Of a stretch of 64,000 nucleotides of DNA, positions 8,377-18,943 are shown one piece after another. The stretch's first letter is position 1. Every line of letters starts with the position of its first letter. Source of the stretch: Agromyces sp. Leaf222 (GTDB lineage: Bacteria; Actinomycetota; Actinomycetes; Actinomycetales; Microbacteriaceae); assembly GCF_001421565.1 (NCBI RefSeq), contig NZ_LMKQ01000001.1:1983651-2047650 (forward strand), read 5' to 3'. The notes beneath the pieces were generated by a model that was not told the origin of the DNA, ran no database searches, and saw nothing but the letters and a program-made list of their open reading frames with translations. A program made the translations under genes and the position numbers.

Positions 8377-8993
8377 GCGATATCGAGAACGTCGACGAAG
8401 TCCCCGTCGACCACCCCAAGTCCGCACCAGACGACCGAGCGTCCGCCGGCCCGTTCGACGAGGCGGAGGCGAACCCGGTCCGTCCGTACGTCGACCTCGG
8501 CGGACTGAAGGTGCTGCCTCGCGAGGGGCTGCACGTGCGCCTCGAGGTCGAGGAGGGCACCAAGCGCGTCGTGGCGATCGGCCTCGATTACGCGAACTCG
8601 ACCCTGCAGGTGCAGCCGTTCGCGGCTCCCCGCAACAGCGGGCTCTGGCACGAGATCCGCGCGCAGATCGCCGATCAGATCGCCCGCCAGGGCGGCACCA
8701 CGACCGTGCGCGAGGGAACCTTCGGCCCCGAGGTCCTGGCGCAGATCCCGGTCGCCGCGGCCGAGGGCCAGACCGGCCACCAGCGGCTCGCTCGCTTCAT
8801 CGGCGTCGACGGACCCCGGTGGTTCCTCCGCGGCGTCATCGCCGGCGAGGCCGCGGTCGACCCGACCGCGGCGGCGAAGGTCGAGGACCTCTTCCGCTCG
8901 ATCGTGGTCGTGCGCGGTTCGACGCCCATGCCCCCTCGCGACCTGATCCCGCTCCGCATGCCGAGCACTTCGGCCGGCGCGCCGACCGCGTGA
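8373..8993 (+). CDS. DUF3710 domain protein
   Basis: A 206-residue soluble protein of the actinobacterial DUF3710 family; function unknown. After ~40 variable acidic residues comes the conserved domain, with the family blocks VRPYVDLGGLKVLP, LQVQPFAAPR, LWHEIR and GPRWFLRG. The GTG start overlaps the dut stop (GTGA at 8373-8376), and its own stop overlaps the next start the same way, so translation of all three is coupled. The linkage to dut is widely conserved but does not reveal the role. Confidence 0.88.
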   Translation: MSDIENVDEVPVDHPKSAPDDRASAGPFDEAEANPVRPYVDLGGLKVLPREGLHVRLEVEEGTKRVVAIGLDYANSTLQVQPFAAPRNSGLWHEIRAQIADQIARQGGTTTVREGTFGPEVLAQIPVAAAEGQTGHQRLARFIGVDGPRWFLRGVIAGEAAVDPTAAAKVEDLFRSIVVVRGSTPMPPRDLIPLRMPSTSAGAPTA

Positions 8994-9775
8994 CGATGGC
9001 CGAACCCGACTCGAAGCCGTCCGGCGACGACGGGCGAGCGGATGCCGCGGCCGACGACGCGGCCTCTGGCGAGTTCGCACGTCAGATGGCCGCAGCCGCC
9101 GAGCGCAGCGGCCTCGGCGCGCTCGCGCGCGACGAGAAGCTCAGCGGCGGCGACCTCCTGAAGGCGATCGGCGGCGTCCGAGGCGTGCTCGAGGCCCTGC
9201 TGCCCGGCCTGGTCTTCCTCGTCACCTACGCCGTGCTCACGAGCCTCTCCGGGTGGACCACGCAGGCCGCGCTCGTGCCGGCTCTCGCGGCATCCGTCGG
9301 CCTCGCCGTCGTGTTCACGATCGTCAGGCTCGCGACGAAGGGGCAGCCGACGCAGGCGATCGCAGGCCTCATCGGCGTGCTCGCCTCGGCTGCGCTCTCG
9401 CTGTGGTCGGGCGACGCGCGCGACAACTACGTGCTCGGGTTCTTCACCAACGCGGCCTACGCGGTCGCCCTGCTCATCTCGCTGCTCGTGCGCTGGCCGG
9501 CCATCGGCATCATCGTCGGCTTCCTCATGGGCGACGGAACCGCGTGGCGCGAGGATCGTCGCAAGATGCGGGCCGCGCAGTTCCTCACCATCGTCTGGAT
9601 CGGGCTCTTCACGGCTCGCCTCGTGGTGCAGGTGCCGCTCTACTTCGTCGACAACGTCGCGGCGCTCGGCGTCTCCCGCCTGCTCATGGGCGTGCCGCTC
9701 TACGCGCTCGTCCTCGTCTTCTCCTGGCTCGTGGTGCGCGCCGTCTACCCGTCGTCGGCGCGCTCTGCCGAGTGA
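8990..9775 (+). CDS. DUF3159 integral membrane protein
   Basis: A 261-residue membrane protein of the DUF3159 family. Residues 1-65 are hydrophilic and acidic; ~70-255 contain about six membrane helices, with a charged loop GDGTAWREDRRKMRAAQ that is conserved in the family. It resembles intracellular-septation/YciB-like proteins in overall fold, but no function is established. I chose GTG 8990, which overlaps the upstream stop as GTGA; ATG 8996 (two codons later) is the alternative. It is the last gene of the dut operon. Confidence 0.85.
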   Translation: MTMAEPDSKPSGDDGRADAAADDAASGEFARQMAAAAERSGLGALARDEKLSGGDLLKAIGGVRGVLEALLPGLVFLVTYAVLTSLSGWTTQAALVPALAASVGLAVVFTIVRLATKGQPTQAIAGLIGVLASAALSLWSGDARDNYVLGFFTNAAYAVALLISLLVRWPAIGIIVGFLMGDGTAWREDRRKMRAAQFLTIVWIGLFTARLVVQVPLYFVDNVAALGVSRLLMGVPLYALVLVFSWLVVRAVYPSSARSAE

Positions 9776-9780
9776 TACAG

Positions 9781-9800
9781 TTATCTCGACGTCGAGATAA
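9781..9800. promoter_or_regulatory. Perfect 20-bp palindrome (operator-like) before acnA
   Basis: TTATCTCGACGTCGAGATAA is a perfect dyad with no spacer, 5 bp after the DUF3159 stop and ~40 bp upstream of the presumed acnA -10. It is AT-rich at both ends, unlike its surroundings. It looks like a dimeric repressor or activator site of the MarR/TetR size class; the cognate protein is not identified. Confidence 0.65.
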
Positions 9801-9839
9801 ATTCCGCGGTCGTGCGGAGCCTGTCGGGCACGGTGGCGC

Positions 9840-9847
9840 TTAGGTTA
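9840..9847 (+). promoter_or_regulatory. acnA -10 region with a DtxR/IdeR-like half-site
   Basis: TTAGGTTA contains the -10 candidate TAGGTT (9841-9846) and equals the first half of the iron-regulator consensus TTAGGTTAGSCTAACCTAA; the second half is poorly kept. Transcription from here gives an ~80-nt leader with a GAAGGAGAGG ribosome-binding site. Confidence 0.4.
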
Positions 9848-9931
9848 CCCTTGCTGGAACAGCCCCATGTTCGACGGAGATGATGGAGTGTTGCGCGTCG
9901 TTCGCGCGGCATCCGTGAAGGAGAGGACATC

Positions 9932-12742
<2,811 letters not shown>

Positions 12743-12756
12743 GCCTGCACGACCTG

Positions 12757-12803
12757 ACGCCCGCTTCTCCGCCCAGAACCTTCGGGGGCGGGGGAGCGGG
12801 CGT
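12757..12803 (+). terminator. Terminator after acnA
   Basis: An 18-bp stem (12757-12774 with 12786-12803, ends ACGCCCGCT / AGCGGGCGT) with two G-U pairs and an 11-nt loop, then TCGTCGTC. Confidence 0.75.
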
Positions 12804-12903
12804 TCGTCGTCGGGTGCGCTCGGCCAGGTGGGGCGAGCGAGACATCCGACGCACCCGCGATGATCCGCCTGACCGATGCCCGGATGCCGGACCCGGTCTC
12901 GGC

Positions 12904-13251
12904 TCAGCGCGACTGGCGCTTCTTGTACGGCAGCGGCTGGCCCTTGACCTTGGGAGCCCGCCCCTTGCCCTTCGACGCCTTCGCCTTGCCGCCGGCCTTG
13001 GGCTTCGGGGGTGCGTTCGCCGCGTCGATCACGGCGAGCTCCGATCGAGCGGTCGCCAGAAACATGGTGCCGGCCTCGGTGAGCGTGATCTCGTCGTCGT
13101 CGCGCTCGAGCAGCACCGCGCCGACGGCGCGCTGCACATCGGCGAGGGATGTCCTGAGGGTCGCCCGAGGCACGCCGAGCGATGCCGCGGCTCGGCCCAG
13201 GTGCAGCTCGGTCGCCACGACGACGTAGTGGCGGAGCAGTGCGGTGTCCAT
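12904..13251 (-). CDS. Small LysR-type HTH protein with basic tail
   Basis: A 115-residue protein. Residues ~1-60 match the winged helix-turn-helix of LysR regulators (LLRHYVVVATELHLGRAAASL, then LTEAG near 57-61). The ~200-residue effector domain of LysR proteins is absent. Instead, residues ~78-115 are a Lys/Gly/Pro/Arg-rich basic tail with almost no acidic residues, resembling nucleoid-protein tails. It could bind DNA without a small-molecule signal. It lies convergent to acnA and divergent to dxs. A frameshifted full-length LysR is unlikely, since no effector-domain sequence is seen in any downstream frame. Whether it acts on acnA is unknown. Confidence 0.75.
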   Translation of the reverse strand: MDTALLRHYVVVATELHLGRAAASLGVPRATLRTSLADVQRAVGAVLLERDDDEITLTEAGTMFLATARSELAVIDAANAPPKPKAGGKAKASKGKGRAPKVKGQPLPYKKRQSR

Positions 13252-13432
13252 GTGCGAGCCTCTCGTTCGGCCGCGCGTTCCGCAGCCGTCTCAACAGTAC
13301 GACGGCGGCTCGCGATTCTCGATCCGAGCGGCCGTCGTCTCTCGTTCGCGCCGAATCCGATGCGAGGTCCGATCGGGTTCGTCATGGCCCCGTTCGGTGT
13401 CGCGGCGTCGGGCTGCCCGAGGGCCGACCGCG

Positions 13433-13438
13433 TAGAAT
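13433..13438 (+). promoter_or_regulatory. -10 element of the dxs promoter
   Basis: TAGAAT, 47 nt before the dxs start, leaving a ~40-nt leader that carries AAAGGTGG. Confidence 0.6.
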
Positions 13439-13485
13439 GACGTGATGCGCCGGTCCGTCCGATGCAGAAGCGAAAGGTGGTCTCG

Positions 13486-15429
13486 ATGTCCCTTCTGGAG
13501 TCGATCGGAGGTCCTCGCGACCTCGACGCTCTCTCGAAGGATCAGCTCGAGCAGCTGGCCGCCGAGATCCGCGAGTACCTGGTGCGCAACGTCGCCAAGA
13601 CCGGCGGACACCTCGGCCCGAACCTCGGGGTCGTCGAGCTGACGATCGCCATGCACAAGGTGTTCGATTCGCCGCGTGATGCGATCGTCTTCGACACGGG
13701 CCACCAGTCGTACGTGCACAAGCTCCTGACCGGTCGTCAGGATTTCTCGACCCTCCGCCAGGAGGGCGGCCTCGCCGGCTACCCGCAGCGGTCGGAGTCC
13801 GAGCACGACATCGTCGAGAGCTCGCATGCGTCCAGCTCGCTGTCCTGGGCAGACGGCATCTCGAGGGCGTTCTCGATGACGGGTCAGAACGACCGGTTCG
13901 TGGTGGCCGTCGTGGGCGACGGCGCGCTCACCGGCGGAATGACGTGGGAGGCGCTGAACAACATCAGCGACGACAACAACCGTCGTCTGGTCATCGTCGT
14001 CAACGACAACGGACGCTCGTACGCGCCGACCATCGGCGGCATGGCGCGGTTCCTCAACGGCGTGCGCACGCGGCGCAGCTACCGCAACCTCTACCTCACG
14101 AGCCAGCGGGCGTTCAATCGTCTGGGCGGCCCCGGCCGAGCCATCTACCGCGGCGTCCGCGGCGGCACCCACGGGTTCCTCGCACGCTTCTCGAACAATG
14201 AGGCCCTCTACTCCAACCTCGACATCAAGTACATCGGGCCGGTGCACGGCCACGACGTGTCGGCGATGATCGAGGCGTTCGAGCAGGCCAAGAACTACGG
14301 CGCGCCGGTCATCGTGCATGCCATCACCGAGAAGGGGCGTGGCTACGAGCCGGCGCTGAAGGACGTCGCCGACCAGTTCCACGCCGTCGGGCAGATCGAC
14401 CCCGAGACCGGCGAGTCGCTCGAGACGAGTGGCAAGGCGAGCTGGACCAGCGTCTTCGGCGACAAGCTCGTCGAGCTCGCCGCCGAGAACGAGCGCATCG
14501 TCGGCATCACCGCGGCGATGCTGCGCCCGACCGGCCTGCACAAGATGGCCGAGCGGTTCCCCGAGCGGGTCATCGACGTGGGCATCGCCGAGCAGCACGC
14601 CGCGGCATCCGCTGCCGGTCTCGCCTTCGGCGGCATGCATCCGGTCGTCGCGATCTATGCGACGTTCGTGAACCGCGCGTTCGACCAGGTGCTCATGGAT
14701 GTCGCGCTGCACAAGGCCGGCGTCACCTTCGTGCTCGATCGCGCGGGCGTCACTGGCCCCGATGGCCCGAGTCACCACGGCGTCTGGGATCTCGCGATCC
14801 TCCAGGTGGTGCCGGGCATCAGGCTCGCCGCGCCGCGCGACGCCGCTCGGCTCGAAGAGGAACTCGCCGAGGCCGTGGCCGTCGACGACGGCCCGACCGC
14901 CCTGCGCTTCCCGAAGGGCAGCGTCGGCGAGTTCTACGACGCGGTGCGCCGCACCGACGACGGGGTCGACGTGCTGCGCGAGAGCGCGAGCAAGGACGTG
15001 CTCATCGTGACGGTCGGGCCGATGGCCGGCACCGGGCTCGAGGTCGCCGAACGCCTCGCCGCACAGGGCATCGGTGCGACGGTGGTCGACCCTCGCTGGG
15101 TCGTGCCCGTTCCGCGCAGCGTGGTGAGCATGTCTGCGGAGCACCGGCTCGTCGTGTGCATCGAAGACGGCATCCGCGTCGGCGGCATCGGAACTCGCAT
15201 CCGCCAGGACCTGCGCGAGGCCGGCGTCGACACGGCGGTGACCGAGGTCGGCCTGCCCGACGAGTTCCTCGACCACGCCTCCCGCGCGCAGATCCTCGAA
15301 CGCACGCAGTTGACGCCGCAGCACATCGCCCGCGACGTCATGGGCATGGTGCTGGGGTCGAAGCTGCCGCACGCGCGCGGCGTCTCGAGCGACACGGGTG
15401 CGAGCCCGATCGTCGCCCGAGACCGCTGA
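13486..15429 (+). CDS. dxs: 1-Deoxy-D-xylulose-5-phosphate synthase
   Basis: Thiamin-diphosphate enzyme joining pyruvate and glyceraldehyde 3-phosphate, the first and often limiting step of the MEP isoprenoid pathway; the product also feeds thiamin synthesis. It has 647 residues. The ThDP motif GDGALTGGM...NNN is at ~140-170, the transketolase pyrimidine-domain catalytic Glu in DVGIAEQHA (~365), and the GPDGPSHHG loop at ~425. I start at ATG 13486 (MSLLESIGGPRDL), with AAAGGTGG 6 nt before, rather than eight codons upstream. It is a single gene between its own promoter and a strong terminator. Confidence 0.97.
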   Translation: MSLLESIGGPRDLDALSKDQLEQLAAEIREYLVRNVAKTGGHLGPNLGVVELTIAMHKVFDSPRDAIVFDTGHQSYVHKLLTGRQDFSTLRQEGGLAGYPQRSESEHDIVESSHASSSLSWADGISRAFSMTGQNDRFVVAVVGDGALTGGMTWEALNNISDDNNRRLVIVVNDNGRSYAPTIGGMARFLNGVRTRRSYRNLYLTSQRAFNRLGGPGRAIYRGVRGGTHGFLARFSNNEALYSNLDIKYIGPVHGHDVSAMIEAFEQAKNYGAPVIVHAITEKGRGYEPALKDVADQFHAVGQIDPETGESLETSGKASWTSVFGDKLVELAAENERIVGITAAMLRPTGLHKMAERFPERVIDVGIAEQHAAASAAGLAFGGMHPVVAIYATFVNRAFDQVLMDVALHKAGVTFVLDRAGVTGPDGPSHHGVWDLAILQVVPGIRLAAPRDAARLEEELAEAVAVDDGPTALRFPKGSVGEFYDAVRRTDDGVDVLRESASKDVLIVTVGPMAGTGLEVAERLAAQGIGATVVDPRWVVPVPRSVVSMSAEHRLVVCIEDGIRVGGIGTRIRQDLREAGVDTAVTEVGLPDEFLDHASRAQILERTQLTPQHIARDVMGMVLGSKLPHARGVSSDTGASPIVARDR

Positions 15430-15462
15430 CACCCGCCACAGCCGAGGCGCGCACGAGACGCG

Positions 15463-15501
15463 AGAAGGGGCCGGATCCGCACTGCGGATCCGGCCCCTTC
15501 T
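15463..15501. terminator. Bidirectional terminator between dxs and the beta-oxidation genes
   Basis: A perfect 18-bp stem (15463-15480 with 15484-15501, core AGAAGGGGCCGGATCCGC) around a 3-nt loop. T-rich sequence follows on the plus strand and an AGAAG complement on the other, so it can serve both convergent units. Confidence 0.9.
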
Positions 15502-15520
15502 TCGAGGTGGTGCTGGTCGG

Positions 15521-17662
15521 CTACGCGCCCACGCCGCGCACGGGCGGGTTGTGGAACGTACCGCCGAAGACCCGCTCGGAGGCGCCGACGCGGTCGAGGT
15601 ACGGCGTGACACCGCCCATCTGGAACGGGAACCCGGCGCCGAGGATCATGCAGAGGTCGATGTCCTCGGGTGCGGCGACCACGGAGTCGTCGAGCATGAG
15701 CTTGACCTCGCGGGCGAGGCCGTCTTCCAGCGCGACGAGGATCTCCTCGGCGCTGCGCGGGTTGCTGCCGCCGGCGACGATCTTGAGCGCGCCCTTGTCG
15801 AAGCCCTTGACCTTGCCCTTGTCGTCCTTCTCGAGCAGCGTGCCGTACTCGGCGAGCTTGTGCAGGTTCTCACTGCGGTAGAACCGGTCGGGGAACGCGG
15901 CGTGGTGCGTATCGAGCACGTGCGCGCCGACCTTCAGACCCACGAGGTCGAGCAGTGCCGACGGTGCCATGGGAAGGCCGAGCGGGGCGATCGCCTTGTC
16001 GACGGTCTCGAACGACGTGCCCTCGTCGACGGCCTTCATCGCCTCGCCGAGGAGCACCGCCAGCAGACGGTTGACCACGAAGCCGGGGGTGTCGGCCGTG
16101 ATGACGGCGTTCTTCTTCAGGTTCTTCGCCGTGACCATGGCGGTCGAGAGCGTGGCCTCGTCGGTGTGCGAGGTCTTGACGACCTCGATCAGCGGCATCA
16201 GCGCGACGGGCGTGAAGAAGTGGAAGCCGACGAGCCGCTCGGGGTGGGCGAGGTTCGCGCCGATCTGCTCGACCGAGAGCGACGACGTGTTCGTGGCGAG
16301 CACGGCCTCGGGCGAGATGAACTGCTCCACCTCGGCGAAGACGGCCTGCTTGATCGCGAGCTCCTCGAAGACGGCCTCGATCACCCAGTCGCAGTCGGCG
16401 AAGTCGGCCTTGTCGGTCGTACCGGTGACGAGCGCCTTGAGCCGGTTGGCCTCGTCGGGGGAGATGCGGCCCTTGCCGAGCAGGGTGTCGATCTCGCCGG
16501 CGATGTAGGCGACGCCCTTGTCGACGCGCTCCTGGTCGATGTCGGTGATGACGACCGGCACGCGCAGGCGGCGTACGAAGAGCAGCGCGAGCTGGCTCGC
16601 CATGTAGCCGGCTCCGAGCACGCCGACCTTGCTGACCTTCTTGGCGATGGCCTTGTCGGGGGCGCCGGCGGGGCGCTTCGTGCGCTTCTGCACGAGGTTG
16701 AACGAGTAGATCGACGCCTGCAGCTGGTCGCCGGCGATGAGCTCGGAGAGCACCTCGTCTTCGCGCTGGAAGCCTTCGGCACGGGTACCGCTCTTCGCCG
16801 CCTTCATGAGGTCGAGCGCGGCGTACGGAGCCTGGGGCACGGTGCCGATGCGCTTCGCGAGGGTGTCGCGGGCGATCTTGATGGCGATGTCCCACTTGGC
16901 GAGGCGCTCGAGCTTGCCCGGCTCGTTCGCCCGCTTGACCTTGATGGTGCCGTTGATCACGCCGTCGGCCCACTTCAGCGAGTCCTCGAGGTAGTTCACG
17001 GCGGGGAAGATCGCGTCGGCGATGCCGAGGTCGAAGGCGTCCTGGGCCTTGAGCGTGCGGTTCTGCTTCAGCGGGTTCTCGATGATGACCTTGAGGGCGT
17101 TCTCGATGCCGATGAGGTTCGGCAGGATCGTCGCGCCGCCCCATCCGGGGATGAGGCCGAGGAAGACCTCGGGCAGCGCAAGGGCGGGAGCGGACGCGTC
17201 GACGGTGCGGTAGTCGGCGTGCAGGCCGATCTCGAGGCCGCCGCCGAGCGCGAGTCCGTTCGTGAACGCGAACGAGGGCACGCCGAGTCCCGAGAGCTTC
17301 GCGAGCGCGTGGTGCCCGAGCTGCACGAACTTCTTCGCGGTCTCCTTGTCGGGGATCTCGGCGACCTTCGAGAGGTCGGCGCCCGCGGCGAGGATGAACG
17401 GCTTGCCCGTGACGGCGACCGCGTCGATCTCGCCGGCCGCCGCGCGCGCCTTGAGCGCGTCGAGCACCGCGGCGTACTCGAGCAGCGATGCCGCGCCGAG
17501 CGTGTTGGGCCGCGTGTGGTCGCGCCCGTTGTCGAGGGTCACGAGCGCGAGGGTCTTGCCCGAGGCGAGACGGATGTCGCGCACGTACGAGTGGGTGACG
17601 ACCTCGTCGTCGCCCGCGAGGGCGACGAGCGAGTCGAAGTCGATGGTCGAGTAGTCGGTCAT
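15521..17662 (-). CDS. Multifunctional beta-oxidation protein: enoyl-CoA hydratase / 3-hydroxyacyl-CoA dehydrogenase
   Basis: FadB/FadJ-type fatty-acid oxidation alpha subunit of 713 residues. The N-terminal crotonase domain (~1-300) has the oxyanion segment AAGADLSKV and GLALGGGLEIGL. The NAD-binding dehydrogenase domain begins at ~345 with VGVLGAGYMASQLA and includes the NTSSLSV and HFFTPV motifs; the C-terminal 3HCDH domains follow. It should hydrate enoyl-CoA and oxidise the hydroxyacyl-CoA for the thiolase encoded just upstream. Its ATG overlaps the thiolase stop (ATGA), so the two subunits are coupled. The FadB/FadJ naming cannot be decided from sequence. Confidence 0.94.
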   Translation of the reverse strand: MTDYSTIDFDSLVALAGDDEVVTHSYVRDIRLASGKTLALVTLDNGRDHTRPNTLGAASLLEYAAVLDALKARAAAGEIDAVAVTGKPFILAAGADLSKVAEIPDKETAKKFVQLGHHALAKLSGLGVPSFAFTNGLALGGGLEIGLHADYRTVDASAPALALPEVFLGLIPGWGGATILPNLIGIENALKVIIENPLKQNRTLKAQDAFDLGIADAIFPAVNYLEDSLKWADGVINGTIKVKRANEPGKLERLAKWDIAIKIARDTLAKRIGTVPQAPYAALDLMKAAKSGTRAEGFQREDEVLSELIAGDQLQASIYSFNLVQKRTKRPAGAPDKAIAKKVSKVGVLGAGYMASQLALLFVRRLRVPVVITDIDQERVDKGVAYIAGEIDTLLGKGRISPDEANRLKALVTGTTDKADFADCDWVIEAVFEELAIKQAVFAEVEQFISPEAVLATNTSSLSVEQIGANLAHPERLVGFHFFTPVALMPLIEVVKTSHTDEATLSTAMVTAKNLKKNAVITADTPGFVVNRLLAVLLGEAMKAVDEGTSFETVDKAIAPLGLPMAPSALLDLVGLKVGAHVLDTHHAAFPDRFYRSENLHKLAEYGTLLEKDDKGKVKGFDKGALKIVAGGSNPRSAEEILVALEDGLAREVKLMLDDSVVAAPEDIDLCMILGAGFPFQMGGVTPYLDRVGASERVFGGTFHNPPVRGVGA

Positions 17663-18867
17663 GCGCGCTTCTTCGCCTTCTTGTCGAAGTTCGGGTTCTC
17701 CCAGATCATCGTGCCGCCCTGGCCGAGGCCCACGCACATGCTCGTGATGCCGTAGCGGAGCTCGGGGCGCTCGGCGAACTGGCTCGCGAGCTGGTTCATC
17801 AGGCGGACTCCGGATGACGCGAGCGGGTGTCCGACCGCGATCGCACCGCCCCAGGGGTTGATACGGGGGTCCTCGTCGTCGATGCCGTAGTGGTCCATGA
17901 AGGAGAGCACCTGCACGGCGAACGCCTCGTTCATCTCGAACAGGTCGATGTCCTCGATGGTCAGGCCGGCCTTGCGGAGCGCCTTCTCGGTGGCCGGGAT
18001 CGGCCCGATGCCCATGATCTCGGGGTCGACGCCTGCGAATGCGTAGCTCACGAGCTTCATCTTCGGGGCGAGGCCGAACTCCTTGGCAGCACTGCCCGAA
18101 GCGAGCAGCGCGGCGGTCGCGCCGTCGTTGAGTCCGGACGCGTTGCCCGCCGTGACGCGGCCGTGGGGACGGAACGGGGTCTTCAGTGCGGCGAGGCCCT
18201 CGAGGGTCGTCTCGGGGCGCATGACCTCGTCGTGCGTGGCGAGGCCCCAGCCCTGCTCGGTGCGGATCGCGACCGAGACGAGATCCTGCTGGATCTTGCC
18301 GGCGGCGTAGGCCGCCGCGGTCTTCTGCTGGCTGGCGAGGGCGAAGCGGTCGCTGCGCTCCTTCGTCAGCTGCGGGAAGCGGTCGTGGATCCGCTCGGCC
18401 GTCGCGCCCATGACGAGGGCGTCCTCGCCGACGAGGCGCTCGCTCAGGAAGCGCGGGTTCGGGTCGACGCCGGAGCCCATCGGGTGGTGGCCCATGTGCT
18501 CGACGCCGCCGGCGATGGCGAAGTCGTACATGCCGAACCCGATCGAGCCGGACACCATCGCGGCGGCGGTCATCGCGCCGGCGCACATGCGGTCGATCGA
18601 GAACCCGGGAACGGTCTTCGGGAGGCCCGCGAGGATCGCGGCGGTGCGCCCGAGCGTGAGGCCCTGGTCTCCGGTCTGGGTCGTCGCGGCGATGGCCACG
18701 TCGTCGATGCGGTCCTTCGGCACCTCGGGGTTGCGCTCGAGGAGTCCGACGATCGCCTTCACGACGAGGTCATCGGCCCGAGTGTTCCAATACATGCCCT
18801 TTTCACCGGCTTTGCCGAACGGGGTCCGAACCCCGTCGACGAAGACGACATCAGCTTGATGTGCCAC
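17659..18867 (-). CDS. fadA: Acetyl-CoA acyltransferase (thiolase)
   Basis: Thiolase that cleaves 3-ketoacyl-CoA to acetyl-CoA and a shortened acyl-CoA. It has 402 residues. The nucleophile is Cys95 (SIDRMCAGAM), and the other active-site motifs are MNEAFA (~310), GHPLASSG (~355) and CVGLGQGG near the C-terminus. I start at GTG 18867 (VAHQADVVFVDG), which has GAAAGTGAG upstream; GTG 18879 four codons earlier is the alternative, and further upstream sequence is not family-like. It is the first gene of the two-gene beta-oxidation operon, 76 nt after rnd on the same strand. Confidence 0.93.
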   Translation of the reverse strand: MAHQADVVFVDGVRTPFGKAGEKGMYWNTRADDLVVKAIVGLLERNPEVPKDRIDDVAIAATTQTGDQGLTLGRTAAILAGLPKTVPGFSIDRMCAGAMTAAAMVSGSIGFGMYDFAIAGGVEHMGHHPMGSGVDPNPRFLSERLVGEDALVMGATAERIHDRFPQLTKERSDRFALASQQKTAAAYAAGKIQQDLVSVAIRTEQGWGLATHDEVMRPETTLEGLAALKTPFRPHGRVTAGNASGLNDGATAALLASGSAAKEFGLAPKMKLVSYAFAGVDPEIMGIGPIPATEKALRKAGLTIEDIDLFEMNEAFAVQVLSFMDHYGIDDEDPRINPWGGAIAVGHPLASSGVRLMNQLASQFAERPELRYGITSMCVGLGQGGTMIWENPNFDKKAKKRA

Positions 18868-18899
18868 GCTGCAGCTCACTTTCGATCTGGATTGCTTCG

Positions 18900-18905
18900 A
18901 TCCTA
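18900..18905 (-). promoter_or_regulatory. -10 element before the thiolase gene
   Basis: TAGGAT on the minus strand, with a weak TTCAAG 18 nt further upstream. It would give a short leader to GTG 18867 and lets the fadA operon run independently of rnd. Confidence 0.45.
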
Positions 18906-18943
18906 CGAAGTGGTGCTGGGAGCCTTGAATCGCTTGGCGGTTC

